Shown in pieces: positions 26,655-35,681 of a stretch of 64,000 nucleotides of DNA. The stretch's first letter is position 1. Each line of letters begins with the position of its first letter. The notes under the pieces are model-generated. The model did not search any database and was not told the origin of the DNA. It saw only the letters and a list, made by a program, of their open reading frames with translations. The translations under genes and the position numbers were made by a program. Source of the stretch: Nocardioides pinisoli (GTDB lineage: Bacteria; Actinomycetota; Actinomycetes; Propionibacteriales; Nocardioidaceae); NCBI RefSeq assembly GCF_024199985.1, contig NZ_JANARS010000001.1:124001-188000 (forward strand), written 5' to 3'.

Positions 26655-26726
26655 GTCGAAACCAGGCAAACGACTTGCCCTGCTGCGCGTCCGCCATAGA
26701 GCAGCAAGACGTCGACGCCCACCCAG

Positions 26727-26975
26727 CTATTGCTTCTGGAAGCGGTTGAACTCGGCCTCGATGGCTTCGAGAGGATCGCCGGGAGGTTGCTCGCCCTCTG
26801 AGTTCATAACGGCCCACATGGCAACGAGAAGGCCGGCCCGATAGCCCTCGAAGAACATGTCTGGTCGGTCCGGTCGGTCCGGTCGGTCCGGGGCGTCACT
26901 CTCCCGTGCAGCCTCAGCCTGAGCGATACCTTCGATAACACGTTGCCGTCCTGCGGTGGAGCTCTCTTCCGTCAT
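26727..26975 (-). CDS. Small hypothetical protein with DRP repeats
   Basis: The 82-aa protein contains three tandem DRP units (DAPDRPDRPDRPD) encoded by a short direct repeat at 26863-26892, followed by a likely amphipathic helix. No clear ribosome site is seen. It lies between convergent and divergent cargo genes. Function unknown. Confidence 0.5.
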   Translation of the reverse strand: MTEESSTAGRQRVIEGIAQAEAARESDAPDRPDRPDRPDMFFEGYRAGLLVAMWAVMNSEGEQPPGDPLEAIEAEFNRFQKQ

Positions 26976-27194
26976 GACGTGATGCTAGTGACGATGAGGC
27001 GGACGGAGCCTCGGGCAGTGAGCACCCTTGGATCGCGTCACACGCGTTGGTCTGGGCCGTCCGGCACGAAGTGAGCGGCCACCCTCGAGCCCCATCCTTC
27101 GGAGTTCGCCACCCAAGTGGCCGTCTGTTCGAGAGGATGCAGAGCGCCCACTGGCGCGCCTCCAACTCAGCACTTAACCGATCGGGAGCACCTC

Positions 27195-27851
27195 ATGCGA
27201 CTCCAGCGCGGCACGCTCGTCAGCGGAATCGAGCCGGAGCTCGCCCGTGAAGTCGCGCGCCTCTGCCACTGGGAGCCCGTACCGGCGTCGTACATCGCCG
27301 CGAGGCGTGATGTGTCCGACGCGGAGGCCCGCAAGTGGCTGGAGCAACTGGAGGCAGACGGCTACCTGGAGCGGTCGCAGGGCCGCGACTGGGATGGCGG
27401 ACCGAAAGACACGCAGGACGAATGGACGACCACGGCGCGCGGCGGGGCGCTGGCTGGCGCTTCCTTCCTGAAGCCCATCACCCGGGCGAAGGCCGAAGCA
27501 CTCCTCGACGGCGTGCTCCACCGAGCCCGCGCCTACAACGACGACCCTGACAAACCTCTATGGATCGACGAGGTCACCGTCTTCGGGTCCTTCCTTGACC
27601 CGGAGGCCGCCGACCTCGGAGATCTCGACATCCACTATGCATCCTCGCGCCGCTACGACGACCAGGAGAGGGCCGTGGCGTACGCGCGCCAGTCTGGTCG
27701 CCGGTTCGCCTCCTTCATCGAAGAGCTGTTTTGGCCCCAGAAGGAACTGAGCCAAGTGTTGAAGAACCGAAGCGGCTACATCAGCCTGACCACCGAGAAC
27801 CTCTCTCAGCTCACGGACCGGTTCCAAGTGGTCTACCGCCGGGAGCGCTGA
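27195..27851 (+). CDS. Winged-helix plus nucleotidyltransferase-fold protein
   Basis: The 218-aa protein has an N-terminal winged-helix region (about 10-60, YIAARRDVSDAEARKWLEQL) and a nucleotidyltransferase-like segment near residue 130: VTVFGSFLDPEAADLGDLDI. This matches the GS-x(n)-DxD pattern of MNT-type enzymes. The ATG at 27195 follows GGGAGCACCTC and is preferred to upstream starts. Such proteins can be toxins or modifiers that add nucleotides, but here there is no obvious HEPN partner next to it, so the role is open. Confidence 0.6.
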   Translation: MRLQRGTLVSGIEPELAREVARLCHWEPVPASYIAARRDVSDAEARKWLEQLEADGYLERSQGRDWDGGPKDTQDEWTTTARGGALAGASFLKPITRAKAEALLDGVLHRARAYNDDPDKPLWIDEVTVFGSFLDPEAADLGDLDIHYASSRRYDDQERAVAYARQSGRRFASFIEELFWPQKELSQVLKNRSGYISLTTENLSQLTDRFQVVYRRER

Positions 27852-27963
27852 ACCCAGCCCTCGTCGCGGGCCATGATGTGCACGCAAAGGCACGGCAGAC
27901 GCGGCACCCCCTCCCGACGACGGCCGAGTCTGGCGCAGTACCCCGCACTCATGCTCAGTGATC

Positions 27964-29361
27964 TCAAGATCTCGTATCGTCGCCGGGACTCTTCCGCTGT
28001 GCTGCGAGAAGCCCCCACAGATTCCTTAGCCGCGCGAGCACCTCGTCAAATGCGATGACCTCGACGCCCGCGAGCCCGTGACGAAACCGCAGGAAGGACT
28101 GCAGTTGCTCGGCAGGTAGGTCGCCAGCCATGCCGACGATGACCGCACCGCCCACCGTCGTCGTTTCAAGATCTTCCGCACCGGGCGTCCTGCCGAGCAG
28201 CCCAGGAAGGTCTACCTGAGCGGATTGCATCTGGGCCTGCACCTGAGCGATGGCTCCGAGCAAGTCCCCGTGAGGCACGTGCACCTCCGAGCCGCTCGTC
28301 CCCCGATACGGTCTCACTTTGACGAGGCGCGCTGCTGGCGTCTTGATCTCGACCACGAGCGCGGTCCTCGTCACCGTGTTCGCCAGGACGAAGTCGGCAA
28401 CCCGCTCGCCAGAACCGAACGCATTGCTTCCGCGGACGACGAGCTGATCCTTGTAGATCACTACAGGCGACGCGAAGAGTTGCTGTAACGCGAATGGGTT
28501 GGCTTCGAAGAACTCCTGCCACAAGCCCTCGTCTCTGGTCGCGGCCCCGGTTAGACCGGCCTCGAACTGCTCGATAAGCGCCTCCAGAGAGACGAGTTCG
28601 AGGTCCTGACGAAGCCTCCCAAGCGCGGAGGGGTTCTCCTTGGCGACCGACCTTGACTGTGACGACACGACTTCAACTAGTAGCCGTCGATCATCTGCGT
28701 CTAGCTCAGGAAGATCCGCGACCTCGCGGGCCATGCTGCGGATGAGGGGGTGCCTGCCCAACACTGGCGTGACGGGCTCCACGCCGATCAGGTCCGCAAC
28801 GGAGTTATGCGCCTCCGCATGGTTCACACGGCGTACTACGGCTGTGCCCCTATTTCGGTTCCGGTCGGCTGCAACTCGGAAGGCGCTGAAACGAGCGAGG
28901 CTCAGATGGAAGACCGGCTCGTCCTCGGGGGGCGTCTGGTCTGTCGCCCGGAAGTGCACAACGGTGCACGCTGTGTGCTCCTCCAGGGCGTGGATGATTC
29001 CTCTGTATCCACGCTGTAGTCCTAATCCATACCTGAAGATTTTGCCGAAGCCCCGCGGAAGTCCGACCAGCTCGAGGTGCCCCTCAAGCTCACTTTCGCC
29101 GACCGGTTCCTCAGCGTCCCAACTAGGAAGCGTGGCGACGTCGACTCGCAACTCCTTGACTCTGTCGAACTGGTCTTCCAATCCGCGGCTTGAGCGTTGC
29201 CTGGGAAAGATCCGGAGCAACTGGTTCCTGAGGTCGTACCTAGCGAGCTCCCATTCCTCGCTAGAGAAGTCGCCGTGCCACACGAACGCCAGCTCACCGC
29301 GATCTCGGAGAAGCTCGACGGATTCTCCTGAGCCGCTGTAGGTCCTCACGGTCTTTGCCAC
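27964..29361 (-). CDS. sduA: Shedu anti-phage nuclease (SduA, DUF4263)
   Basis: The 465-aa protein has the DUF4263 PD-(D/E)xK nuclease domain in its C-terminal half (about 275-430). The core is visible: LWQEFFEANPFALQQLF, then RVADFVL and the catalytic strand ALVVEIKTPAARLV. Shedu is a single-gene defence system whose nuclease is held in check by the variable N-terminal region. Here that region (about 270 residues) should be the sensor. Translation starts at a GTG (29361). The gene is divergent from the GmrSD-like gene. Confidence 0.88.
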   Translation of the reverse strand: MAKTVRTYSGSGESVELLRDRGELAFVWHGDFSSEEWELARYDLRNQLLRIFPRQRSSRGLEDQFDRVKELRVDVATLPSWDAEEPVGESELEGHLELVGLPRGFGKIFRYGLGLQRGYRGIIHALEEHTACTVVHFRATDQTPPEDEPVFHLSLARFSAFRVAADRNRNRGTAVVRRVNHAEAHNSVADLIGVEPVTPVLGRHPLIRSMAREVADLPELDADDRRLLVEVVSSQSRSVAKENPSALGRLRQDLELVSLEALIEQFEAGLTGAATRDEGLWQEFFEANPFALQQLFASPVVIYKDQLVVRGSNAFGSGERVADFVLANTVTRTALVVEIKTPAARLVKVRPYRGTSGSEVHVPHGDLLGAIAQVQAQMQSAQVDLPGLLGRTPGAEDLETTTVGGAVIVGMAGDLPAEQLQSFLRFRHGLAGVEVIAFDEVLARLRNLWGLLAAQRKSPGDDTRS

Positions 29362-29743
29362 GTGATCCCCGTCCCGATTGCTCAGTCAGCCCTGCCTCCG
29401 GCAGCGCCCGGAGTGCGGGAACAGCATCTACTGAAGGCGGTCACTGCCGCCACCAGTTGAGTGGCTGAAACTCTCGACTAACAGGCGGCAGCTTCCGTGC
29501 CCGGTAGCTAGAGGGCCTTCGAAAACTCCATCCCGGGCAGTGACGCCCCGGTATTCGGCTAGAGCGTCCGACTGACGGGTGCTTGGGGTGCCTCGCCTTG
29601 CGCTAACCCTCTTGGGGACGGCAACAAGCCGCGGGAGTGGAAGTTGAACCAGTTGCCCAGCGGGATCGAGCCCGGTCCGCAGACTTTGCAGACGCGCGGC
29701 CTAGTGACGCTTAAGGTCAGATCAGCCCACATTGAGGAGTCGC
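29362..29743. promoter_or_regulatory. Divergent intergenic region between sduA and the GmrSD-like gene
   Basis: This 382-nt stretch has no supported gene. It must carry the promoters of the two divergent defence genes. I see no clear palindrome or operator. A short CGGGATCGAGCCCG near 29660 is the only notable inverted repeat. Confidence 0.35.
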
Positions 29744-31672
29744 ATGCAAGCCGGAGACGTGAAACTCGGGTCGATCTTCTTCGACAACCATCGCTACGAA
29801 ATCCCGATGTTTCAACGGCCCTACGTGTGGAGCGAGGAGCGCAACTGGCAACCGCTTTGGGAGGACATCGCGGCCGCGGCCGACAGCGTGGTCGCGGACA
29901 TGGTCAAGGACGAGTGGCCTGATGAGCCCCCGACGTACTTCCTCGGCGCCATCGTGGTCAAAGCCACCCCGAACCATCCCCAGCGGCTCGGCGGCTCCAT
30001 CCTTGTGGACGGTCAACAGCGCCTTACGACGCTGCAGATCATGCTTGCGGCCGCCCGGAGCGTCGCGGTCGAAGTTGGAGCCGATAGCGCGGCAGGCCGC
30101 TTCGACGAGTGGGTCGAGAACAGCGAGAAGGCCGTTCATGACAAGTGGCCCGACGACAAGTACAAGCTCTGGCCGCTCCCGCAGGATCGCCCGCAGTATC
30201 TGTGGGCAGTACGGAAGCCCGACGATGACTCGCCGTGTCCGGACCATGGTCACCGGATCTCCGAGGCCCGGACCTGGTTCGAGGACGCCATCCGCGAGTG
30301 GGCAATGCGCGACGGCGATCCAAGCGACAGACTCGATGCGCTGCACAGCGCGCTTGAAACCCGTATAGCGCTGGTCCGCATCACTCTCGAGAAGACCGAC
30401 AATGCCCAGGTGATCTTCGAGGCCCTCAACCATCGAGGCGTGGAGCTCTCCCAATCCGACCTAGTCAAAAACCTGCTATTCCGCCTTGTGGAGGATCAGG
30501 GCGAGCGACACCTCGCCGAGTCTCTCCTAGTAGACCACTGGCTTCCCTTGGACGGTCGCCGCTGGCGGGCGGAAACTGTGACGGGTCGAATCAAGCGGAG
30601 CCTGCTTGACCAAGTGGTCGCCTACTGGTTGACCGTGCGACGGGGCGAGGTCGTGTCGGTCGAACGACTCTTCGACGAGTTCAAACTCTGGCTCCTTGAG
30701 GCCGGCTTCAACGCTGGCGAGCTCATCCGGGAGATCCGCACCTACGCAGACCTCTACTACGAGCTCGTCAGCAATCCGCCTGATGAGCCCACCGCGTCAC
30801 TGGTCGACCTCGTGATCGCCACCAAGACGAATACCGTATGGCCGCTCATCCTGGGCATCTACGGCGACGACCGCGTCTCCCCTGCCCAACGCGGCAAGGC
30901 GGCTAGGGCGTTGTCCTCCTACCTCACCCGGAGAATGCTCTGTGGCCTCACGAGCAAGGACTACAACAGGATCTTCGTGACCGCCCTCAACGCCGCCAGC
31001 GAGCGCGCCGCCCAAGACGGCCTCGCCGGCGACGCGGTCGAAGAGCACCTGGCCCGACTTGCCGGCGAGACACGCAACTGGCCAGACGACGGTGAGCTCG
31101 TTGCCGCAATCTTCGGGTCGAACTTCTACTCGCTCAACCGAGCGCGACAAAGAGTCTTCTTCGCTGGCATCGAGAACCACCTGCGCGACGACAAGGCCGA
31201 AGATGCGAACCCGATCCGTGCCCGATGGGAGTACCTCAACATTGAGCACGTCATGCCGCAGAAGTGGCAACAACACTGGCCCATCGCAGGCACTGAAGGG
31301 GCCGGTCCCGACGGCGAAGCCGTGACGAAGCGGGAGCAGGCCGTCAATATGGTCGGCAACCTCACCTTGACCAACGGTCGGCTGAACGCTCAGATGCGCA
31401 ACGAAGCCTGGCCCGTCAAGAAGCCTGCGCTACAGCAGAAGAGCACCATGCTCATCACCACTGCATCCATCCTTGCGCCACCGCCGGGCGTCGATGGCTT
31501 CGAAGCCGGAGAGTGGCCGACCCGATGGGACGAGGACCGGATCGCCAAACGCAGTGCGCACCTGACCCACCTCGCACTCCAGGTCTGGCCGCGCCCGGAC
31601 ATCGTCCCCGCCGTCGAGGAGGACGACGAGGACGACTTACTTGACGACTTCGAGGAAGACGGCCAGGAGTGA
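29744..31672 (+). CDS. GmrSD-like DUF262/DUF1524 restriction protein
   Basis: The 642-aa protein fuses an N-terminal DUF262 NTPase domain (YEIPMFQRPYVWS near residue 20, LVDGQQRLTTLQIM near 88) to a C-terminal DUF1524 HNH nuclease domain (IEHVMPQKW near 500, followed by NMVGNLTLTN). In type IV GmrSD enzymes these parts cut phage DNA with glucosylated hydroxymethylcytosine. A single-chain form is common. The ATG at 29744 has GAGGAG 6 nt upstream. The next gene follows 43 nt later. Confidence 0.9.
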   Translation: MQAGDVKLGSIFFDNHRYEIPMFQRPYVWSEERNWQPLWEDIAAAADSVVADMVKDEWPDEPPTYFLGAIVVKATPNHPQRLGGSILVDGQQRLTTLQIMLAAARSVAVEVGADSAAGRFDEWVENSEKAVHDKWPDDKYKLWPLPQDRPQYLWAVRKPDDDSPCPDHGHRISEARTWFEDAIREWAMRDGDPSDRLDALHSALETRIALVRITLEKTDNAQVIFEALNHRGVELSQSDLVKNLLFRLVEDQGERHLAESLLVDHWLPLDGRRWRAETVTGRIKRSLLDQVVAYWLTVRRGEVVSVERLFDEFKLWLLEAGFNAGELIREIRTYADLYYELVSNPPDEPTASLVDLVIATKTNTVWPLILGIYGDDRVSPAQRGKAARALSSYLTRRMLCGLTSKDYNRIFVTALNAASERAAQDGLAGDAVEEHLARLAGETRNWPDDGELVAAIFGSNFYSLNRARQRVFFAGIENHLRDDKAEDANPIRARWEYLNIEHVMPQKWQQHWPIAGTEGAGPDGEAVTKREQAVNMVGNLTLTNGRLNAQMRNEAWPVKKPALQQKSTMLITTASILAPPPGVDGFEAGEWPTRWDEDRIAKRSAHLTHLALQVWPRPDIVPAVEEDDEDDLLDDFEEDGQE

Positions 31673-31715
31673 TCGAGATCGCCGTGTTCAGAACACCGCC
31701 GAGCCCGAGGCTCCA

Positions 31716-33335
31716 ATGAGCGTCCAATACCGCGCCCTGTGGTCCGATGAAAGTCCAGCCGATCCGCCGCGGCACATCGAGGCAGTCCGACGGCTGTTCT
31801 CGTCATGGGCCACAGAGGATCCCCTGGCCGAACCTCTGCCCGACGGGACAACAACGTTCGACGGGCCGAATCGTGACAGAACCATCTCGGTCAGGGCGCT
31901 TGGGCGCGACCACGGCGGCGCCGTGTATGGCATGGAGGGGATCACCCAGGACTCTGTGTCTGAGCCTGACGGAAAGGCGACGACCTGGACAACCGTCACC
32001 CGCGCGGTCACGGATGGCTCGTCAGTGCAGATGTGGGTGGAGACTCGCGTTGAGAGCGATGACCTGTCCTTACGTGTGAAAGTTGGACGTCCACGACTGG
32101 TCGACGACCTCTTAACCATCCCCGGGAAACCGCATCTTGGTGGATCCCCTCTCTTCATCGACGTCCTGCCGGTAGAGGCTGATCAGATGTCCGTCTTGGT
32201 GGACACCCTTCGATCCCCCGCCCGAACGTTGCCCGTAATCGTCTGCAGCGAACCTGCAGCAGGTCACGACGGCATGTGGAGGCTCCGGGCTGAGCGCATC
32301 GCCAGGAGAGCGGGAGGAATCGCCTCGGTGATCACTGTCGACTTCGCAGCCGCAACGGCCATGCGCGAGACCTTGGGTCAGCTCGCCATATGGGGCGGCG
32401 GCGTCCGCGTGTACACGCCTGCCCCGCTGAACGATCCGTCAGACGGTTGGCGCCACAGATACGTTCTGGGCCACCTGATGACGTCTCGCGAGGACGCGAT
32501 GATCGACCGAATCGTGTACTCCGTCGCACAGATGTCAACCCGACGTCGAACGCATCCTCTATTCGCGGACTTCACATCGACAGCACCACCCGTCCCGGGC
32601 AAGCCAAAAGAGGTAGACCAAGATGGCTATCTCTCCGAGGAACAAGCTGAGGCGCGGAGACTAGAGCACGAGCTGGAACGCGAACTTGCCCAAGAGGAGC
32701 ATGACGCACTGCACCGAGAACTCAACCAAGCTTGGGGACACCTTGATCGGTTGAAGCGGACGCTAGAGGATCAGAAGCTCAGCTCCGTCTTCTGGGCAAC
32801 CCAACACGACGCTGGGAACGACATCCCAGATGAAGTGCAGGACACGGATGACGCGATCCTCACCGCGCAGACCTATCTGGCCGATTGGCTCGTCGTCCAT
32901 CCAGACGCACCGCGCGAGCTCGACGGAATCAACACCGCCCCGCAGTCTGTGGCGTGGGGAAACACGACCTGGCGAGGGTTCCGGGCCTTGGCAGCGTATG
33001 CAGAGGCACGTTCGTCCGGGTTCCAGGGTGGATTTTTTGAATGGTGCAGGTCCGGCCCCCCGCTCGGCTGGCCAGCCACGTCAAAGAAGTTGTCAATGTC
33101 CGAAAGCGAGACAGTGCAGAACAGCAGCAAGTTGTCCGCGGCCCGTCGACTCCCCGTCTCATCGGACGTCGATCCCTCGGGCAGGACCACGATGTGGAGT
33201 CACCTGAAGATCTCCGAGGGCGGTGGGGACCTTGCCCCCCGGGTGTACTTCCACGACGACACCCACGGAGCAACCAAGAAAGTCCACATTGGCTTTGTCG
33301 GTCCTCATTATCTCATGCCCAACACCAAGTCGTAG
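31716..33335 (+). CDS. Uncharacterised 539-aa cargo protein with coiled coil
   Basis: I do not recognise this protein. The first 290 or so residues look like a mixed alpha/beta domain (MSVQYRALWSDE, TTWTTVTRAV). A long charged coiled coil follows (about 305-365; ARRLEHELERELAQEEH). A C-terminal domain of about 130 residues ends with KKVHIGFVGPHYLM. GAGG lies 6 nt before the ATG. It sits between the GmrSD-like gene and the HNH-ATPase gene, all co-directional, so a role in one of these systems is inferred from context only. Confidence 0.7.
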   Translation: MSVQYRALWSDESPADPPRHIEAVRRLFSSWATEDPLAEPLPDGTTTFDGPNRDRTISVRALGRDHGGAVYGMEGITQDSVSEPDGKATTWTTVTRAVTDGSSVQMWVETRVESDDLSLRVKVGRPRLVDDLLTIPGKPHLGGSPLFIDVLPVEADQMSVLVDTLRSPARTLPVIVCSEPAAGHDGMWRLRAERIARRAGGIASVITVDFAAATAMRETLGQLAIWGGGVRVYTPAPLNDPSDGWRHRYVLGHLMTSREDAMIDRIVYSVAQMSTRRRTHPLFADFTSTAPPVPGKPKEVDQDGYLSEEQAEARRLEHELERELAQEEHDALHRELNQAWGHLDRLKRTLEDQKLSSVFWATQHDAGNDIPDEVQDTDDAILTAQTYLADWLVVHPDAPRELDGINTAPQSVAWGNTTWRGFRALAAYAEARSSGFQGGFFEWCRSGPPLGWPATSKKLSMSESETVQNSSKLSAARRLPVSSDVDPSGRTTMWSHLKISEGGGDLAPRVYFHDDTHGATKKVHIGFVGPHYLMPNTKS

Positions 33336-33586
33336 GCGGTGCACGTGTCCAAGGCTCGCCCAAAGACTCATGCTGCAGGCTCTCAGCTCGTTGGCGGAGC
33401 CCGGGCAGTGCGTAGCTGGTGGTCGAACGCGATGACTGCGACATCTCAACGTCTAGAGCAGCGGGTGCAGTGTCGCAGCTCACACGAGGAGATACTCTCC
33501 TCCCCGTTCTCGGCTGCCATGACTCGGCACTGTCCGTCAGCCACCGGTGGAGATGCGGATCGACCCGCGAGAATGGGAACAGCGTC

Positions 33587-35677
33587 GTGATTAGGACAAA
33601 GCGCCCACGGATCCCTGGCTGGTTTGCCGCCGAGGCGAACCTCCGCCTTCGAATGCTTCGAGAGTTCGCGGAACTGCCGACTCAAGAGAGGTCGCAGCGA
33701 CTCTGGCCAATCGACCATGAGTTCGTTTACCTGCCGCAGCTTCAGCAGGCCCTGCGTGAGACGTTCCATGGACACTGTGCGTATTGCGGCAGTCCCGCGG
33801 ATCCTGGAGAAGTCTCGCGACACCGGCCGCCAGAGGAGGCGCTGAACCTAGATCGAAGCGTCTCGCCGGACCACTACTGGTGGTTGTCCTACGACTGGGC
33901 AAACCTGTTGTTTGTCTGTACTGAGTGCCACAACCTCAAGGGCAGCAGATTCCCAGTTGAAGCGAAGCGAGCGCCCGCGGAGTCACGCGGAGCGGACCTC
34001 GACGTGGAACGTCCGCTGCTCCTCGACCCATACCGCGACCGCCCCGAGTGGGTTTTTACGTATGACACCTCCGGCTTCGTCGTTGGGGTCGACGATAGGG
34101 CCGCGACGACGGTCGAGGTGCTGGCACTGAATCGCCCAGGGCTTCTTTTCGCGCGCAGTCAGGCGGCGGCCGAGGTGGACGATGCCATTCACAACGTAAC
34201 GCCACGCGGGGACGGTCCTGGCCGGCTTCTGTCAATGCTGCTCGGCGAGGACCAGCCGTACCTAGGAATCCGACGATGGATCGCGCGGCGTGCACTGCAC
34301 GAAACGGGAGCGCCACGCGAATGGTTCGACGAGCTTGGACTCGACGATCCGAATGCGATGCGGCTGGCCACTGGCGACAGACTTCCGGCTGCACCGCCTC
34401 CAATCCAGAAACCGTCTGATGTCGAGGATCTCGATGGCGCGCGCTTGTCGCATGTGACGATCCGCAACTTCAAGGTCCTCAAAGAGCTCTCGCTGTCATT
34501 CCCCAAGTCGACCAGCAAGCGCGAGCCGTGGCTGCTCCTGGTCGGCAACAACGGCGTCGGCAAGTCCACAGCGCTCAAGGCGATCGCGCTCGCAATGGTG
34601 GATGACAAGACCCGAGCTCGGCTAGTCCCAGACGCGTCGGCCTGCGTGCGAAGCGGCACGAGCGGGGGTTCGATAACTCTCCGCTTCTCGGATGGCGCGG
34701 AGGTGGTCCTCCGTTTCCGGAGAGACTCATCCAAGTTCGAAGTAGCCGGCGCGCCGCCGCGGCTGCTCGTCCTCGGCTACGGACCAACCCGACTACCACC
34801 CACCCCAGACCATCCCTCACCACCAGCGGACCGCGTGCGTGTCGAGAACCTTTTCGATCCGTTCGTTCCCCTGAGCGACGCCGAAAAGTGGCTTGCCGAC
34901 ACCAAGGCTGTTCCGACGAAGCAGTTCAACCTGCATGCACGTGATCTCAAGAGACTGCTGCCGGTCGACGAGAAGGACCGTCTGAATAGGCGCGCGGGCA
35001 AGCTCTACGCCCAAATCGACGGCAACTCCACGCCGCTGCCCGATCTCAGCGATGGATTCCGATCGGTGCTAGCGATGGCGACCGACATGACGATGCAACT
35101 CTCGTCGTACTGGGACAGCATGCGCACGGCCGAGGCGTTTGTCCTGATCGACGAGATCGAGGTACACCTTCATCCGCAGTGGCGAATGGGCATCGTGCCG
35201 CTGCTTCGCGAGGTCTTCCCGAGACTGCACGTGATCGTGACGACACACGACCCCCTCTGCTTGCAGGAGACCGATTCCGGTGAGGTGATCAGGCTCGAAA
35301 AGGCCGACGGTGGGAGGGTCGCCGCGATCCCCCTCGATGTGCCCCGGGGCCTTCGTGCCGATCAACTTCTGACTGGCGAGTGGTTTCGGCTCACGACGAC
35401 CACGGACAATGAAACGGCTCGGTTGCGACAGGAACACAGCCGTCTCCTCCTTGAGCCGCAGCAGACGAGTGCAGTTCGGTCGCGACGGGCAGAGCTGGAG
35501 CAGATCCTTCGCGAACGCGCCAACAGCTACCCGGAGACTTCGGTGGAGCGATTGGCCGAGCAGGTTGTCGGACAGATCGCCGCGGAGGAGGCCATTCGAG
35601 TCGCTACCGCGCCACGAGCAGAGCGTGAACGGCTGGCGAGCCTGGTGTTGGACGCGGTTCGCGAGCGCCGGAAGTGA
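33587..35677 (+). CDS. HNH nuclease-AAA ATPase fusion, Septu-like
   Basis: The 696-aa protein starts (GTG at 33587) with an HNH domain of the PtuB/TIGR02646 kind: HCAYCGSP near residue 65, VSRHRPPE, WWLSYDWANLLFVCTECHNLKGS. An ABC/SMC-like ATPase of the PtuA kind follows (about 280-570), with Walker A GNNGVGKST (320-328), LSDGFRSVLA, Walker B VLIDEIEVHLHP and the H-loop VTTHDP. In Septu these are two proteins; here they are one. The next gene starts 4 nt after the stop. Confidence 0.85.
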   Translation: MIRTKRPRIPGWFAAEANLRLRMLREFAELPTQERSQRLWPIDHEFVYLPQLQQALRETFHGHCAYCGSPADPGEVSRHRPPEEALNLDRSVSPDHYWWLSYDWANLLFVCTECHNLKGSRFPVEAKRAPAESRGADLDVERPLLLDPYRDRPEWVFTYDTSGFVVGVDDRAATTVEVLALNRPGLLFARSQAAAEVDDAIHNVTPRGDGPGRLLSMLLGEDQPYLGIRRWIARRALHETGAPREWFDELGLDDPNAMRLATGDRLPAAPPPIQKPSDVEDLDGARLSHVTIRNFKVLKELSLSFPKSTSKREPWLLLVGNNGVGKSTALKAIALAMVDDKTRARLVPDASACVRSGTSGGSITLRFSDGAEVVLRFRRDSSKFEVAGAPPRLLVLGYGPTRLPPTPDHPSPPADRVRVENLFDPFVPLSDAEKWLADTKAVPTKQFNLHARDLKRLLPVDEKDRLNRRAGKLYAQIDGNSTPLPDLSDGFRSVLAMATDMTMQLSSYWDSMRTAEAFVLIDEIEVHLHPQWRMGIVPLLREVFPRLHVIVTTHDPLCLQETDSGEVIRLEKADGGRVAAIPLDVPRGLRADQLLTGEWFRLTTTTDNETARLRQEHSRLLLEPQQTSAVRSRRAELEQILRERANSYPETSVERLAEQVVGQIAAEEAIRVATAPRAERERLASLVLDAVRERRK

Positions 35678-35681
35678 TTTG

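Noticed and set aside
26860..26895. Tandem GGTCGGTCC repeat as a possible regulatory iteron
   Set aside because: It is in frame within a small gene and encodes DRP units; only three copies.
29655..29700. T-arm-like CGGGATCGAGCCCG that might be a tRNA remnant or second att site
   Set aside because: No acceptor or anticodon stem fits around it and it does not match the tRNA remnant at 23506.
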